A stretch of 64,000 nt of DNA from an uncultured Bacteroidia bacterium. GTDB taxonomy: Bacteria; Bacteroidota; Bacteroidia; Bacteroidales; UBA932. This document shows, in pieces, positions 25,449 through 33,964 of the stretch. A model generated the notes under the pieces. The model did no database searches, was not told the DNA's origin, and saw only the letters and a program-made list of their open reading frames with translations. Made by a program: the position numbers and the translations under genes. The stretch spans positions 48,822-112,821 of the forward strand of contig CACZHP010000005.1 in the NCBI GenBank assembly GCA_902780935.1. Direction: 5' to 3'. Numbering within the stretch: the stretch's first letter is position 1; each line of letters starts with the position of its first letter.

Positions 25449-25883
25449 TTAGATTTGATGTGTCAGGTAATAGTCTATCGGGTTGCCGGTACGCAGGTGA
25501 GCCTCGTACATCTCAAGCCAGAGCCTGCACTTCACGTACACCTTGTAAAGGGAAACGGCCGGAGTCCACGACTGTGGGCCGTAGTGGCAGATCCGTGTCC
25601 ATCCGCGCTCCGATCCCAGGGTATGCATCGAGCAACTCGCCGAGGCGAGGCTGTTCCCATCCCGGTCTTTCAGCATCCGGGTGACGAAGACAGCCGGGGG
25701 CATGAAAGGAAAGCCGGTGAGGCTTATATGAAGAGTATAGACATTCCCGCTGTTGGTCTTTGCCCCTATGCGCAGGTAACGCTCGCCCGTGGCCCCGTCC
25801 TCCATGTTGAAGAACCTGAAGGCGTTTGTCGGGAACTTGCCGCTGAGCAGTTTGAGCTCAGCCTGGTATCTCGCTTTTTCCAT
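25449..25883 (-). CDS. E2-like ubiquitin-conjugating (UBC-fold) protein
   Basis: A 144-residue protein matching the UBC fold in motif order: a strand pair (YTLHISLTGFPFMPPAVFV, with the classic FPFxPP turn at 58-63), a His-containing segment (SMHTLG, 85-90), then TRICHYGPQSWTPAVSL (97-112), where Cys99 corresponds to the E2 catalytic Cys and WTP to the conserved WxP. I chose the ATG at 25883, 7 bases after the JAMM stop; a longer frame would run into the JAMM gene. E2 enzymes accept a ubiquitin-like protein from E1. The HPN tripeptide of eukaryotic E2s is replaced. Confidence 0.8.
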   Translation of the reverse strand: MEKARYQAELKLLSGKFPTNAFRFFNMEDGATGERYLRIGAKTNSGNVYTLHISLTGFPFMPPAVFVTRMLKDRDGNSLASASCSMHTLGSERGWTRICHYGPQSWTPAVSLYKVYVKCRLWLEMYEAHLRTGNPIDYYLTHQI

Positions 25884-25890
25884 AATAATG

Positions 25891-26886
25891 TTACAGGTTT
25901 TTGTAAAATGTCTTGAATGATGAAAGTATATCTTCGGAGCCATTATCCCAGATCGCATCAGCATAATCCGGGGTTGTGGTCAAGTCCTTGTATATACTGA
26001 TGAAGGATGGACACTTCTCCGGGAAACCCACCGGGAAGGTTATCACCTCACGCTTGTCCTTCGAGTGTATGATGTCAATCCTGACCTCGCCTCGCTCGTT
26101 CAGCGACGGCCGCACCACATTGTCTGGGTTCCGCTCTTTGAGGAACGCCAGTATCCCGTTAAGTATCTGGCCGCTTCCCTCACGCAGCATCCAGTAGCCC
26201 GGAGCGTAGGCCGGCCTCAAGCTCCCGTCCCGGTCTCCGCCAAGTGACGCCGCGGAGGTCTCCGGATGGATCAGTATACCCGCCAGATCCCTGTCTATGA
26301 CCGGACGCACCGGGCTGTCCGTACGGATCACCTCCCAGGGTGTCTGGTCACACCCGATCCCGTCGCAGAGGAACGCCTTTACCTTGGCGGATGAGGCGTC
26401 ACAGTTGCCTATGCACAGGATGAACTCCCCGAGATCCTTCTCCCTGATGGTGGAGTTCATGGTGCGCGCGTCATGGACGCTCGGCCAGGCGAGGCCCAAC
26501 TGGTGATGGGAGTGCCACTCGCCGATGTGGTGCAGCCCGTAGCGCCTTTTGAGCTCACGGCCGACGGTTACCAGGTAATCGACATCCTGGTTGAAGAACG
26601 TCTTCTGGTGGTTCGCCTTGGGTCCGGGGCCGATGGCGTAAAGGACGACAGGGATGCCGCTATCCGTCCAATGTCCGAATAGCTGCCCGCCGGTCTCTAT
26701 GTCGGGACGGTCCAGGATACAACGGGAGAGGTAGTCAAGTTCGGAACGGTAGATGACCACCTGGGTTGTGCCAGTCCTCAACTCCAACGGCTTCGCTGAA
26801 AGGCTCTTCCTTGTCTCTTGAATATGTGCGAGCCTCGACTTGCGGGCCGCAGCCAGACGTCTCTGTCTCTTGATGCATTTTTTCAT
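25891..26886 (-). CDS. JAMM/JAB metallopeptidase with C-terminal UBC/RWD-like region
   Basis: A 331-residue protein. After a basic N-terminus, residues about 42-190 form a JAB domain: the catalytic Glu is in ETGGQLFG (64-71) and the zinc motif is EWHSHHQLGLAWPSVHD (123-139; H125, H127, D139). JAMM enzymes cleave ubiquitin-like proteins from targets or mature their precursors. Residues about 240-331 contain RIDIIHSKDKREVITFPVGF and PSFISI, which resemble the central strands and FP turn of a UBC/RWD fold without the catalytic Cys; this is inference. It is encoded just before the E2-like gene, as in Bil and other prokaryotic ubiquitin-like operons. Confidence 0.87.
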   Translation of the reverse strand: MKKCIKRQRRLAAARKSRLAHIQETRKSLSAKPLELRTGTTQVVIYRSELDYLSRCILDRPDIETGGQLFGHWTDSGIPVVLYAIGPGPKANHQKTFFNQDVDYLVTVGRELKRRYGLHHIGEWHSHHQLGLAWPSVHDARTMNSTIREKDLGEFILCIGNCDASSAKVKAFLCDGIGCDQTPWEVIRTDSPVRPVIDRDLAGILIHPETSAASLGGDRDGSLRPAYAPGYWMLREGSGQILNGILAFLKERNPDNVVRPSLNERGEVRIDIIHSKDKREVITFPVGFPEKCPSFISIYKDLTTTPDYADAIWDNGSEDILSSFKTFYKNL

Positions 26887-26935
26887 CTTCGCGTTTCTTT
26901 ACTTATTTTATGTCGTAAAACGGGAATTGTAACCA

Positions 26936-27601
26936 CTATTTCTTGTTAACTATCCGTCCGGTCCTGGTGGGCGGCATGTCCTCAAGACGCGAAACTACTG
27001 CGCTGTCGCGAACTGAAGGTTCGCTTTCGCGGATCGCCCACTTGATCACAGTCCGGGGAAGCCCGGTATCATCCAGGGGTATCCCGTCAATTCGCCTTGG
27101 CGGTTTCATGAACCAGTAATCAGGCCGGTGCCTTATCCTGACACATTCCCCAGGGCCTATCACAATCTTCTCATCAGGCTTCCTGTAATATTTAGGGTGA
27201 GTGTGGTCATTGGCGTACTCTATTGGATAGATGAGGAAAGTCTTGTCCGTGTTGTTGGCAAGATACCTGCGGAATGGCCTGATGTCCTTCCCGTACAGCG
27301 GGAAGACATCCTTGAGGGGTGTCACGAGATCAGGTGTCCCGTAGACCTTATACTCCGAGAGCCGGTGAATAGCCAGACCATCCGGATCATACAGCTCAAC
27401 GACCGTGACTCTGGATGCCGACACGGCGACGACCAGGAATGCGAGACCGTCGGCAAGAAGGCCGGCGAGAAGACACAAGGGACGGGTTTGGAAGGCGGAT
27501 ACCGCCTCTCCCCGGCCTCTATGGTATCTGCCTATAATAAGGCTCGCCTCGAACGCGGCGAAAAGAAGGATGATAAGGTATAGTGAACGAGAGATGATCA
27601 T
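26936..27601 (-). CDS. Two-helix membrane protein of unknown function
   Basis: A 221-residue protein with two membrane segments (about 5-24, and about 42-62 with LLAGLLADGLAFLVVAVS) and a soluble C-terminal domain of about 150 residues (VELYDPDGLAIHRLSEY to the end). It is probably an inner-membrane protein with a folded domain on one side. No family was recognised. It is the first gene of the leftward E1/E2/JAMM cluster, 49 bases upstream of the JAMM gene, so it may be the membrane component of that system. Confidence 0.65.
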   Translation of the reverse strand: MIISRSLYLIILLFAAFEASLIIGRYHRGRGEAVSAFQTRPLCLLAGLLADGLAFLVVAVSASRVTVVELYDPDGLAIHRLSEYKVYGTPDLVTPLKDVFPLYGKDIRPFRRYLANNTDKTFLIYPIEYANDHTHPKYYRKPDEKIVIGPGECVRIRHRPDYWFMKPPRRIDGIPLDDTGLPRTVIKWAIRESEPSVRDSAVVSRLEDMPPTRTGRIVNKK

Positions 27602-27642
27602 AGTGGCGTGTGATTAAAAGCGCCACGAAAATACACCGCTAC

Positions 27643-27661
27643 GGCGAACTGGTTGTTCGCC
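27643..27661. promoter_or_regulatory. Possible operator upstream of the E1/E2/JAMM cluster
   Basis: GGCGAAC (27643-27649) and GTTCGCC (27655-27661) form a perfect 7-bp inverted repeat with a 5-base centre. It sits just upstream of a TATTTTCG (27633-27626, minus strand), which resembles the -7 box and is 25 bases before the first gene. A second short inverted repeat, GTGGCG...CGCCAC, spans 27603-27625. Confidence 0.4.
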
Positions 27662-27779
27662 TAACGCCATGTTATCCTCATACGGGGATTCATAGCTTGT
27701 TTCCTCAGGTTAAGAGATGCCTTTAATTCTTTTCGTATTTCGTTGAAGCTTCGTATCTTTGTATTGGTAGTTTTTCTTT

Positions 27780-27895
27780 GACATTTTGTTTATCTTTGCA
27801 TAGAGTATAGGTACATTATTTCCATGAGATTGATGCTTTTTTCGTCATTTTTTACTTTTAATAGCCTAAGAATCAATCAAATGAATAAAGTTGCC
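27780..27895 (+). promoter_or_regulatory. CRISPR array 1 leader
   Basis: AT-rich sequence directly before the first repeat. It shares TTGTTTATCTTT, AGAG.ATAGGT and a later TTTTT-rich stretch with the sequence before array 2 (39300-39422). It contains TATCTTTG at 27791-27798, a good -7 box for transcription into the array. Confidence 0.7.
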
Positions 27896-28582
27896 CTCAA
27901 AGACCATCTTCCTCTAAAACAAGGATTAAGACCGCAAGCTCTTTTCCTATCATAATACACTTCGAATTCTCAAAGACCATCTTCCTCTAAAACAAGGATT
28001 AAGACAGCTTCTCGATGTCTTCCGCCGTGGCTTCGTCGCGGGCTCAAAGACCATCTTCCTCTAAAACAAGGATTAAGACGAAATCTTATCTATAAGTTTG
28101 CAACTTTCACCGAACTCAAAGACCATCTTCCTCTAAAACAAGGATTAAGACCCGCCAAAGGGTGTCCTCATAAAGAGAGACGCTGAAAACTCAAAGACCA
28201 TCTTCCTCTAAAACAAGGATTAAGACATATCAGTGTGCCTCAAATAAAATCGTGTCACCACTCAAAGACCATCTTCCTCTAAAACAAGGATTAAGACTGT
28301 TAACCGTGAACCACATAACTAAATGAACAACTCTCAAAGACCATCTTCCTCTAAAACAAGGATTAAGACCAATTATCTGCTAAATCTGCAATATAACAAT
28401 CATCTCAAAGACCATCTTCCTCTAAAACAAGGATTAAGACGACGATCCTTATATAGATCGAGAGATTACTCGGCTCAAAGACCATCTTCCTCTAAAACAA
28501 GGATTAAGACGCCGTTCTCGTTGACGGTAGGCCAATAGCCGATGCCTCAAAGACCATCTTCCTCTAAAACAAGGATCAAATC
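27896..28582 (+). CRISPR. CRISPR array 1: 10 repeats, 9 spacers
   Basis: Repeats are 37 bases, starting CTCAAAGACC and ending GGATTAAGAC, at 27896, 27969, 28043, 28115, 28190, 28261, 28333, 28404, 28474 and 28546. Spacers are 33-38 bases. The last repeat has a changed 3' end (after AAGGAT), which marks the leader-distal side, so the leader is on the left and the array reads rightward. The predicted 5' handle of crRNAs is ATTAAGAC. It lies next to the type III-A genes. Confidence 0.97.
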
Positions 28583-28623
28583 TTTATATATTTCGCCGCG
28601 AAACGAATGTTCGCAATCCGATG

Positions 28624-28654
28624 TTGCTAAAACAGTTAATATTGTTTATATTTG
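28624..28654 (+). promoter_or_regulatory. Promoter of the WYL regulator
   Basis: TTG at 28624-28626 and TATATTTG at 28647-28654 with 20 bases between. It overlaps the ATG at 28621, so that ATG would not be in the transcript; this supports the start at 28678. Confidence 0.7.
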
Positions 28655-28677
28655 ATGAGAGCAACTCAAATAACCAC

Positions 28678-29793
28678 ATGCCACAGAATAAAAACGCACT
28701 GGTACGTTACAAGATTCTTGATGAACTACTTTCAAATCCATCAAGAAGGTACACACGCAAGGACCTTTACAACATTGTACTCCAACGATTGAAAAGCATT
28801 GACGATGAAGCGACCCTGACAAAACGCACAATAGAGAAGGATCTTTACGATCTTCAAGACCGCCCTTTCGAAATGGAAATAATCGAGGAAGGAGGATATG
28901 GTGAAAAGTTCGTGCGCTACGCAGACCAATCCCAGTCTCTCTTCTCAAAACCACTTTCTGACGACGAGAAAGTCCTTCTGCGTGAAGTCCTAAACACCTT
29001 AGGGCAATTCGATGGATTGGACTCATTCGACTGGCTTCAAGCCCTTCAAGAGAGACTTAACGATCCCGACTCTCTTCTTGGATTTCCCCAAGGCTATCCA
29101 TCCGAACATGGGAAAATCATTTCCTTCAGCAAGAATCCTTACCTCAATAATTTGTCCGAAGAAGGGCCGAGGCCCATCGCCAACGCCCTATCAAGCCTTT
29201 TTTCCGCAATATCCAGTCAGACAACCGTCACTGTTGATTACAAGAAATTCAACGAGGATGAGATAAAGACATTCGTTGTATTCCCCTATCTTCTTAAGCA
29301 ATACAATGACAGATGGTATTTGATCTGCGCCCTTTTCAATGCCGATCCCAATTTCATAATGAACCTTCCTCTGGACAGGATGCTAAGAGTCGAGATGGTC
29401 CCTCAGATTCCTTTCCAGCCATGTGCCGTTGACCTCGAGGACAGGTTCTCACGAATCGTTGGGGTCACCTATCGCTATGACCGCGAGGAGATTCCTATAG
29501 TATTCGCCGTCTCAAATGATAAAGCCCCGTACATCAAGACAAAACCAATCCACGAGACACAACGAGAGTTCATCGAAACCGAGCAAAAAGAATGGAAACA
29601 ACGGTACCCGATGCTAGACAATTACCGGTTCTTCGAGATCGAATGCATTCCCAACAACGAGTTAATGAGCCTCTTCTTCTCCTTTGACAAAGATATCATA
29701 GTGATCAGCCCGAAGGAAATTCGGGATGAAATCACAGAGGAGCTTGACAAGCAGTTCAGCACTTATAAAAGAGTTTTTTTAAACGATGTATAA
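28678..29793 (+). CDS. WYL-domain transcriptional regulator of the CRISPR locus
   Basis: A 371-residue protein with an N-terminal winged helix (ALVRYKILDELLSNPSRRYT onward, about 8-80) and a WYL domain (about 180-270, with TVTVDYKKF and DRWYLICALFNAD). The WYL fold binds nucleic acids or nucleotides and often regulates defence systems. The start was set by the promoter: the ATG at 28621 falls within it. It lies between array 1 and cas6, so it probably controls cas expression, though its ligand is unknown. Confidence 0.85.
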   Translation: MPQNKNALVRYKILDELLSNPSRRYTRKDLYNIVLQRLKSIDDEATLTKRTIEKDLYDLQDRPFEMEIIEEGGYGEKFVRYADQSQSLFSKPLSDDEKVLLREVLNTLGQFDGLDSFDWLQALQERLNDPDSLLGFPQGYPSEHGKIISFSKNPYLNNLSEEGPRPIANALSSLFSAISSQTTVTVDYKKFNEDEIKTFVVFPYLLKQYNDRWYLICALFNADPNFIMNLPLDRMLRVEMVPQIPFQPCAVDLEDRFSRIVGVTYRYDREEIPIVFAVSNDKAPYIKTKPIHETQREFIETEQKEWKQRYPMLDNYRFFEIECIPNNELMSLFFSFDKDIIVISPKEIRDEITEELDKQFSTYKRVFLNDV

Positions 29794-29797
29794 GAAC

Positions 29798-29829
29798 TTG
29801 AACACTTCTTTTTTAATTATTCATATTTG
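29798..29829 (+). promoter_or_regulatory. Possible promoter of the cas6-csm operon
   Basis: TTG at 29798-29800 and CATATTTG at 29822-29829 (one mismatch to TAnnTTTG), 21 bases apart, 22 bases before the cas6 start. Confidence 0.4.
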
Positions 29830-29850
29830 TCGTATCACTTATAATAAGAA

Positions 29851-30549
29851 ATGGTGACTACCGAACGCCAGAAAATACTCACGATTATCTTCGAAAACGA
29901 GATTTCATATAATGAGGTTCCCTTATTCCGGGGGGCTGTTATACAAGCTACCGGATCAGAGACCTCGCATGTTCTTTTTCACAATCATCTTGGAGATGGA
30001 TTCAGATTCTCTTATCCGCTAATTCAGTACAAACGAATTCACGGCAAAGCCGCTATCGTATGCATAGGTGAAGGCACGGATATCATCGGAGACTTTTTTT
30101 CATCGGTCAGTCCCACGGTACAGTTGGGGGACAGGACCATTTCGTTGAGAATAGAAAAGAGTCTCGCTCAATCTGTTATCATCAAGGTATGGGACACATC
30201 TTTCAGATACTCCATCCGCAGATGGATGCCCCTGAATTCCCAGAACTATGCAAAGTATATGGAGTTTGAAGACCTGGTCGAAAAGATCGTATTTCTGGAA
30301 GGTATCCTCACCGGAAACATCCTGTCGATTGCCAAGGGACTCGGAGTGAATCTCATGGAACAGATTTCGGTACGGCTGACGCATCTGGATGACCCATACA
30401 TCATAACAGTCAAATCCGTCAAAATGATGACTTTCAACGCAGACTTCGTAACAAATGTATCGCTTCCGCAGTTCATCGGGCTGGGTAAGGATGCCAGCAT
30501 CGGCTTCGGGACCCTGTTCCGGGCGGACCGGAAAGACAATGAAAGATAA
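29851..30549 (+). CDS. cas6: CRISPR endoribonuclease Cas6
   Basis: A 232-residue RAMP protein of the Bacteroidota Cas6 type, which cuts the repeat RNA to make crRNAs. It has a ferredoxin-like N-terminal half (VPLFRGAVIQA onward), the middle segment SFRYSIRRWMPLNSQNY, and the C-terminal Gly-rich loop of the family (LPQFIGLGKDASIGFGTLF, about 205-223). Candidate general bases include His28 and His45 in the N-terminal part, but I cannot assign them. It is the first cas gene of the operon, 24 bases before cas10. Confidence 0.88.
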   Translation: MVTTERQKILTIIFENEISYNEVPLFRGAVIQATGSETSHVLFHNHLGDGFRFSYPLIQYKRIHGKAAIVCIGEGTDIIGDFFSSVSPTVQLGDRTISLRIEKSLAQSVIIKVWDTSFRYSIRRWMPLNSQNYAKYMEFEDLVEKIVFLEGILTGNILSIAKGLGVNLMEQISVRLTHLDDPYIITVKSVKMMTFNADFVTNVSLPQFIGLGKDASIGFGTLFRADRKDNER

Positions 30550-30572
30550 AACTAGTAAACGGACCAATTGAT

Positions 30573-32843
30573 ATGAATACTGAAAAACAGGATCAGATTT
30601 ATCTTGAAACCCTGATGGCAGATGTGGAGGTCTTCCGCAAGCTAGCAGGATCGGATCGGCGCATCGTTCTTCCCTTTGCCAGTGCGCTCTCCGCGGAGGA
30701 CGGAGCGCTCATCGGCAGGGCCGTCCGCCTGGCCTCCGGGAAGGCTTCCGTTCCCGACGCAGGCCTGCTCGGGGAAGCCCGCCTCCATTCCATCCTCTCG
30801 CTCGCCGGGGGATTCCAGCCTGGGGAGCAAGAGAATATCATCCCGTTCCGGCCCTTGAGGGCGGACAAGTCGGTTTTCCCCGGGCAGTCCGATCTGTCAG
30901 GTGAAGGGCCGTCAGCCTTGTGGGAGGTCTTTGCAGATGATGCCGACCAGATCAGGTCTTCCACCATACGCTCCTATTCGGAGACTCTCCTGGCAACGAT
31001 GCAGCGGTATATGTCCTGCCTTCCTGCCGAGGACGGTCCGGAATGTGATGTGTCTTTGTATGACCATGCGAGAATGGCGGCGGCCGCAGCAGTATGTTTT
31101 TACCGCCAGGATAGCCCTGGGCGACCCGAAGAAGATTACTTCACCTTGATTGGCGGCGATGTCAGCGGTATCCAGTCGTACCTGTATGAGATATCTTCCA
31201 AGTATGCCGGGAAGAACCTGAAAGGCCGTTCCTTTTACCTACACATACTGACGGACAGCATTGTCAGATTCATTCTGAAGAAGCTTAATCTGTATAACGC
31301 CAATGTAATTTACAACTCCGGTGGAAGTTTCTATCTTCTGGCACCAGGGGGGGAGGATGTCCAAGAGATTCTGCGCAGGGCTGTCTCCGAGATCGAGGTC
31401 CGCATGTACCGTCACCATGGGACGTCTCTTTATGTGGCAGTCGATTCGGTCCCTCTCCCCCATGCGACCTTGACGGGAGAAGGTGAACCTCTCGGGACCA
31501 TATGGGACCGTCTCTTCGCACGTCGGGAAGCCCGGAAACAGTCTCGCTATGCCGACCTTATCCCAGAGCACTTTAATGAATTCTTCAGCCCCTCCCGGGT
31601 CCTTTCCGGGATGGAGACCCGCGACAGTATCACCGGGGAGGCTTTCTCCGCCGGTGAGCATCCAGTACGGATAGGAGAACTTACTCTGCGTCCCGACAGT
31701 GCAGCGCAGATTAAGATGGGGCGCGCACTGAGGAAAACCAGACACATCGTCATCTCTGATGGCGGACGGTATGACTGGGAGGACAAGGCACTGGCCGTCA
31801 TCGAGCCCGCCGATATGGGATTCCGCTACTCGCTGATGGATGAAATCTCTGATATCTTCCATGACGGTGCGCTTGAAGGGCATATTGACGTAGTCTCCTT
31901 CAATGACGCGGTTCCTCTTCGCTCGTTCGGCGGTGATATCTCGTCCACCCTTGAATTCTACGGGGGGAATGAGGTGGATGATAGGCTGCTCAGAACCTTC
32001 GAGGAGATGTGCGATGACAACGGCTTCCAACGGATGGGAGTTCTTCGGATGGATGTGGACAATCTCGGGAAGTTGTTCCAAACCGGCATACCGGGCGAAA
32101 GGGCTTCCCTTGCCCGGTATGCTTCGTTGAGCCGTTCCCTTGATTTCTTCTTCTCAGGCTATATAAACTCGCTATGGAGAGAGGTATCTCCAGAGCAGAC
32201 CTTTATCATTTACAGCGGCGGGGATGACCTGTTCATCGTGGGTGATTGGAAGGCCGCCATCCGTCTGGCAGAACGCATTAGGGAAGATTTCAAGGCCTTC
32301 GTATGCGGGAACGGCAATCTGTCCATCTCCGGTGGCATCGCCATCCTATCACCAAAGTATCCAGTCATGAAGGGAGCCGAAGAAAGTGCTATCGAAGAGG
32401 ATGCCGCAAAAGGTCACTTATGCCAATCCCGGGAGAAAGACTCCTTATCCATTATGGATTTCCCGATGAACTGGGAAACGGAATATCCCCGCATAAGGGA
32501 TATGAAGGACAGGATTGTTACACTCATTAAAGAAGGTGCCTTGCCCAAATCCTTCATATCCAAGTTGATGCGGCACTACCAGATGGCAGACATAAAGGAT
32601 GGATCCATTCGAAACAACCGGACCTATTGGCTTCTCACGTATGACCTGACAAGGATGAAGGCTCGCCTGGGAGGAAGGGACTTGAATACACTGATAGACA
32701 CATGTATTGCCGACGTATGCACGCCAGGCATCAGGCTTTTGGGTGGGCTTCCGATCGAGACGGACTACCATCCCCTCGAACTATGGGCGACTGCTGCCAG
32801 GTGGGCTGAATTAGAAACAAGGAAAGAATCTGACAATCAATAA
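30573..32843 (+). CDS. cas10: Type III-A Cas10/Csm1
   Basis: A 756-residue large subunit of the Csm complex. It has two Palm domains: Palm 1 starts near FTLIGGDVSGIQSYLY (about 190) and Palm 2 near RMDVDNLGKLF (about 492). The cyclase motif SGGDD is present (about residues 547-551), so production of cyclic oligoadenylate upon target-RNA binding is expected. The N-terminus keeps the family's SLYDHARMAAAAA stretch but has no HD dipeptide where the DNase site usually is, so single-stranded DNA cleavage is probably lost. csm2 follows after 11 bases. Confidence 0.95.
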   Translation: MNTEKQDQIYLETLMADVEVFRKLAGSDRRIVLPFASALSAEDGALIGRAVRLASGKASVPDAGLLGEARLHSILSLAGGFQPGEQENIIPFRPLRADKSVFPGQSDLSGEGPSALWEVFADDADQIRSSTIRSYSETLLATMQRYMSCLPAEDGPECDVSLYDHARMAAAAAVCFYRQDSPGRPEEDYFTLIGGDVSGIQSYLYEISSKYAGKNLKGRSFYLHILTDSIVRFILKKLNLYNANVIYNSGGSFYLLAPGGEDVQEILRRAVSEIEVRMYRHHGTSLYVAVDSVPLPHATLTGEGEPLGTIWDRLFARREARKQSRYADLIPEHFNEFFSPSRVLSGMETRDSITGEAFSAGEHPVRIGELTLRPDSAAQIKMGRALRKTRHIVISDGGRYDWEDKALAVIEPADMGFRYSLMDEISDIFHDGALEGHIDVVSFNDAVPLRSFGGDISSTLEFYGGNEVDDRLLRTFEEMCDDNGFQRMGVLRMDVDNLGKLFQTGIPGERASLARYASLSRSLDFFFSGYINSLWREVSPEQTFIIYSGGDDLFIVGDWKAAIRLAERIREDFKAFVCGNGNLSISGGIAILSPKYPVMKGAEESAIEEDAAKGHLCQSREKDSLSIMDFPMNWETEYPRIRDMKDRIVTLIKEGALPKSFISKLMRHYQMADIKDGSIRNNRTYWLLTYDLTRMKARLGGRDLNTLIDTCIADVCTPGIRLLGGLPIETDYHPLELWATAARWAELETRKESDNQ

Positions 32844-32854
32844 ATTCACATTGT

Positions 32855-33325
32855 ATGAGTTACGATAGAAACCAACAAGAGAAATTCCAGAGGAGACCAG
32901 CGGAAGACAAGCTTGCCGTCGCCAAGGTTTTCCTGGCAGAGCATCCGTTCAAGAAGGAATGGATCTCTATAGGTTCTGATGCAGAAATGATTGCATTTTC
33001 GGAACAGGTCGGCGGATTTCTTGCCAAAGGAGGTCCGGAACAACAGTTGTCCACCTCGCAGATCAGAAACATCTTCGGGGAGATCAAACGGATCCAACTC
33101 AAGGGACTAAGCGATCCCGCCGCCCTGGCTTCGTTCATGTTGCTGAAGCCCAAGGTGGCTTACGCTGAAGGAAGGAAGCAGAATCAAGGCATCTTTGTGT
33201 TCAGAAGGTATTTCGACAGTGCATGGGCTACTGTCCTTGAAAACGACAGGGGGAGGCGTTTCGAGAATTTCTGCTATCTCCTTGAGGCAATTCTGGCTTA
33301 TCACAAGGCAAACGGAGGCAAATAA
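32855..33325 (+). CDS. csm2: Csm2 small subunit
   Basis: A 156-residue, mainly helical Csm2 (Cas11) protein. The family patterns are LSTSQIRNIFGEIKRIQ (about 66-82), LLKPKVAYAEG (about 97-107) and the end FCYLLEAILAYHKANGG. Csm2 lines the belly of the Csm complex and helps bind target RNA. It is encoded between cas10 and csm3 with short gaps. Confidence 0.93.
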   Translation: MSYDRNQQEKFQRRPAEDKLAVAKVFLAEHPFKKEWISIGSDAEMIAFSEQVGGFLAKGGPEQQLSTSQIRNIFGEIKRIQLKGLSDPAALASFMLLKPKVAYAEGRKQNQGIFVFRRYFDSAWATVLENDRGRRFENFCYLLEAILAYHKANGGK

Positions 33326-33339
33326 TTAAACGGAAAAAT

Positions 33340-33963
33340 ATGGCACAGTTGAAGAAAAAAATCATGTACGATGGGGAAATCCTCCTCAAGAGCGGCCTCC
33401 ACATCGGCGGTACCAATGCCGCAATGAATATCGGTGGCCCCGACAAGTTCGTCATCAGGAACCCCCTCAACCAGAAACCCTACATTCCTGGCAGTTCGCT
33501 CAAGGGGAAGCTGCGTTCTTTGCTGGAGGTTTCCAGGGGGGAAGCAGGAGAAGGAGGGAACCCCACCGGAAATCCGGAACACCTGTCTGCTAAGATATTC
33601 GGGGTGTCAGCGGACACAAAGAATGGCCATCCGTCAAGATTAATCGTGAGGGATGCCGAGCTTATCACCGAAGGGACTGACTTCAGTCAAACTGACCTGC
33701 TGTATACAGAGACAAAAACAGAAGTCAGTATCAACCGGGTTACGGCAAAAGCAAACCCCAGAACCTTTGAAAGGGTGCCTGCCGGTGCCCGGTTCCGCTC
33801 ATCGCTTGTGCTGAACATTTTCGATACTGATGATGAGAACGAGCTCCGGAATGGTCTGGATAAGGCGATCGCCCTATTGCAGGATGACTATCTCGGGGGC
33901 AACGGATCCAGGGGATACGGTCAGGTTGAACTGCTCTACTCGGTTTCCGAAAAGGCCTATTGA
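33340..33963 (+). CDS. csm3: Csm3 backbone subunit with target-RNA cleavage site
   Basis: A 207-residue Cas7-type RAMP. The motif SGLHIGG at 18-24 is followed by NIGGPDKFVIRNP, in which Asp35 matches the catalytic Asp that cuts target RNA at 6-nt intervals in known Csm3 proteins. Next come PYIPGSSLKGKLRSLL and the Gly-rich GGNGSRGYGQVELLY near the C-terminus. The cleavage function therefore looks intact. The stop TGA lies one base before the csm4 ATG. Confidence 0.96.
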   Translation: MAQLKKKIMYDGEILLKSGLHIGGTNAAMNIGGPDKFVIRNPLNQKPYIPGSSLKGKLRSLLEVSRGEAGEGGNPTGNPEHLSAKIFGVSADTKNGHPSRLIVRDAELITEGTDFSQTDLLYTETKTEVSINRVTAKANPRTFERVPAGARFRSSLVLNIFDTDDENELRNGLDKAIALLQDDYLGGNGSRGYGQVELLYSVSEKAY

Positions 33964-33964
33964 G

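Noticed and set aside
15582-27601. The cluster as a CBASS or PRTRC locus
   Set aside because: No CD-NTase or effector typical of CBASS, and no ParB or the small PRTRC proteins, could be identified.
28323-28538. A short frame on the + strand
   Set aside because: It is made of CRISPR repeats and spacers of array 1.
33830-33964. An upstream extension of csm4
   Set aside because: It lies inside csm3; the ATG at 33965 starts with the Csm4 N-terminal motif.
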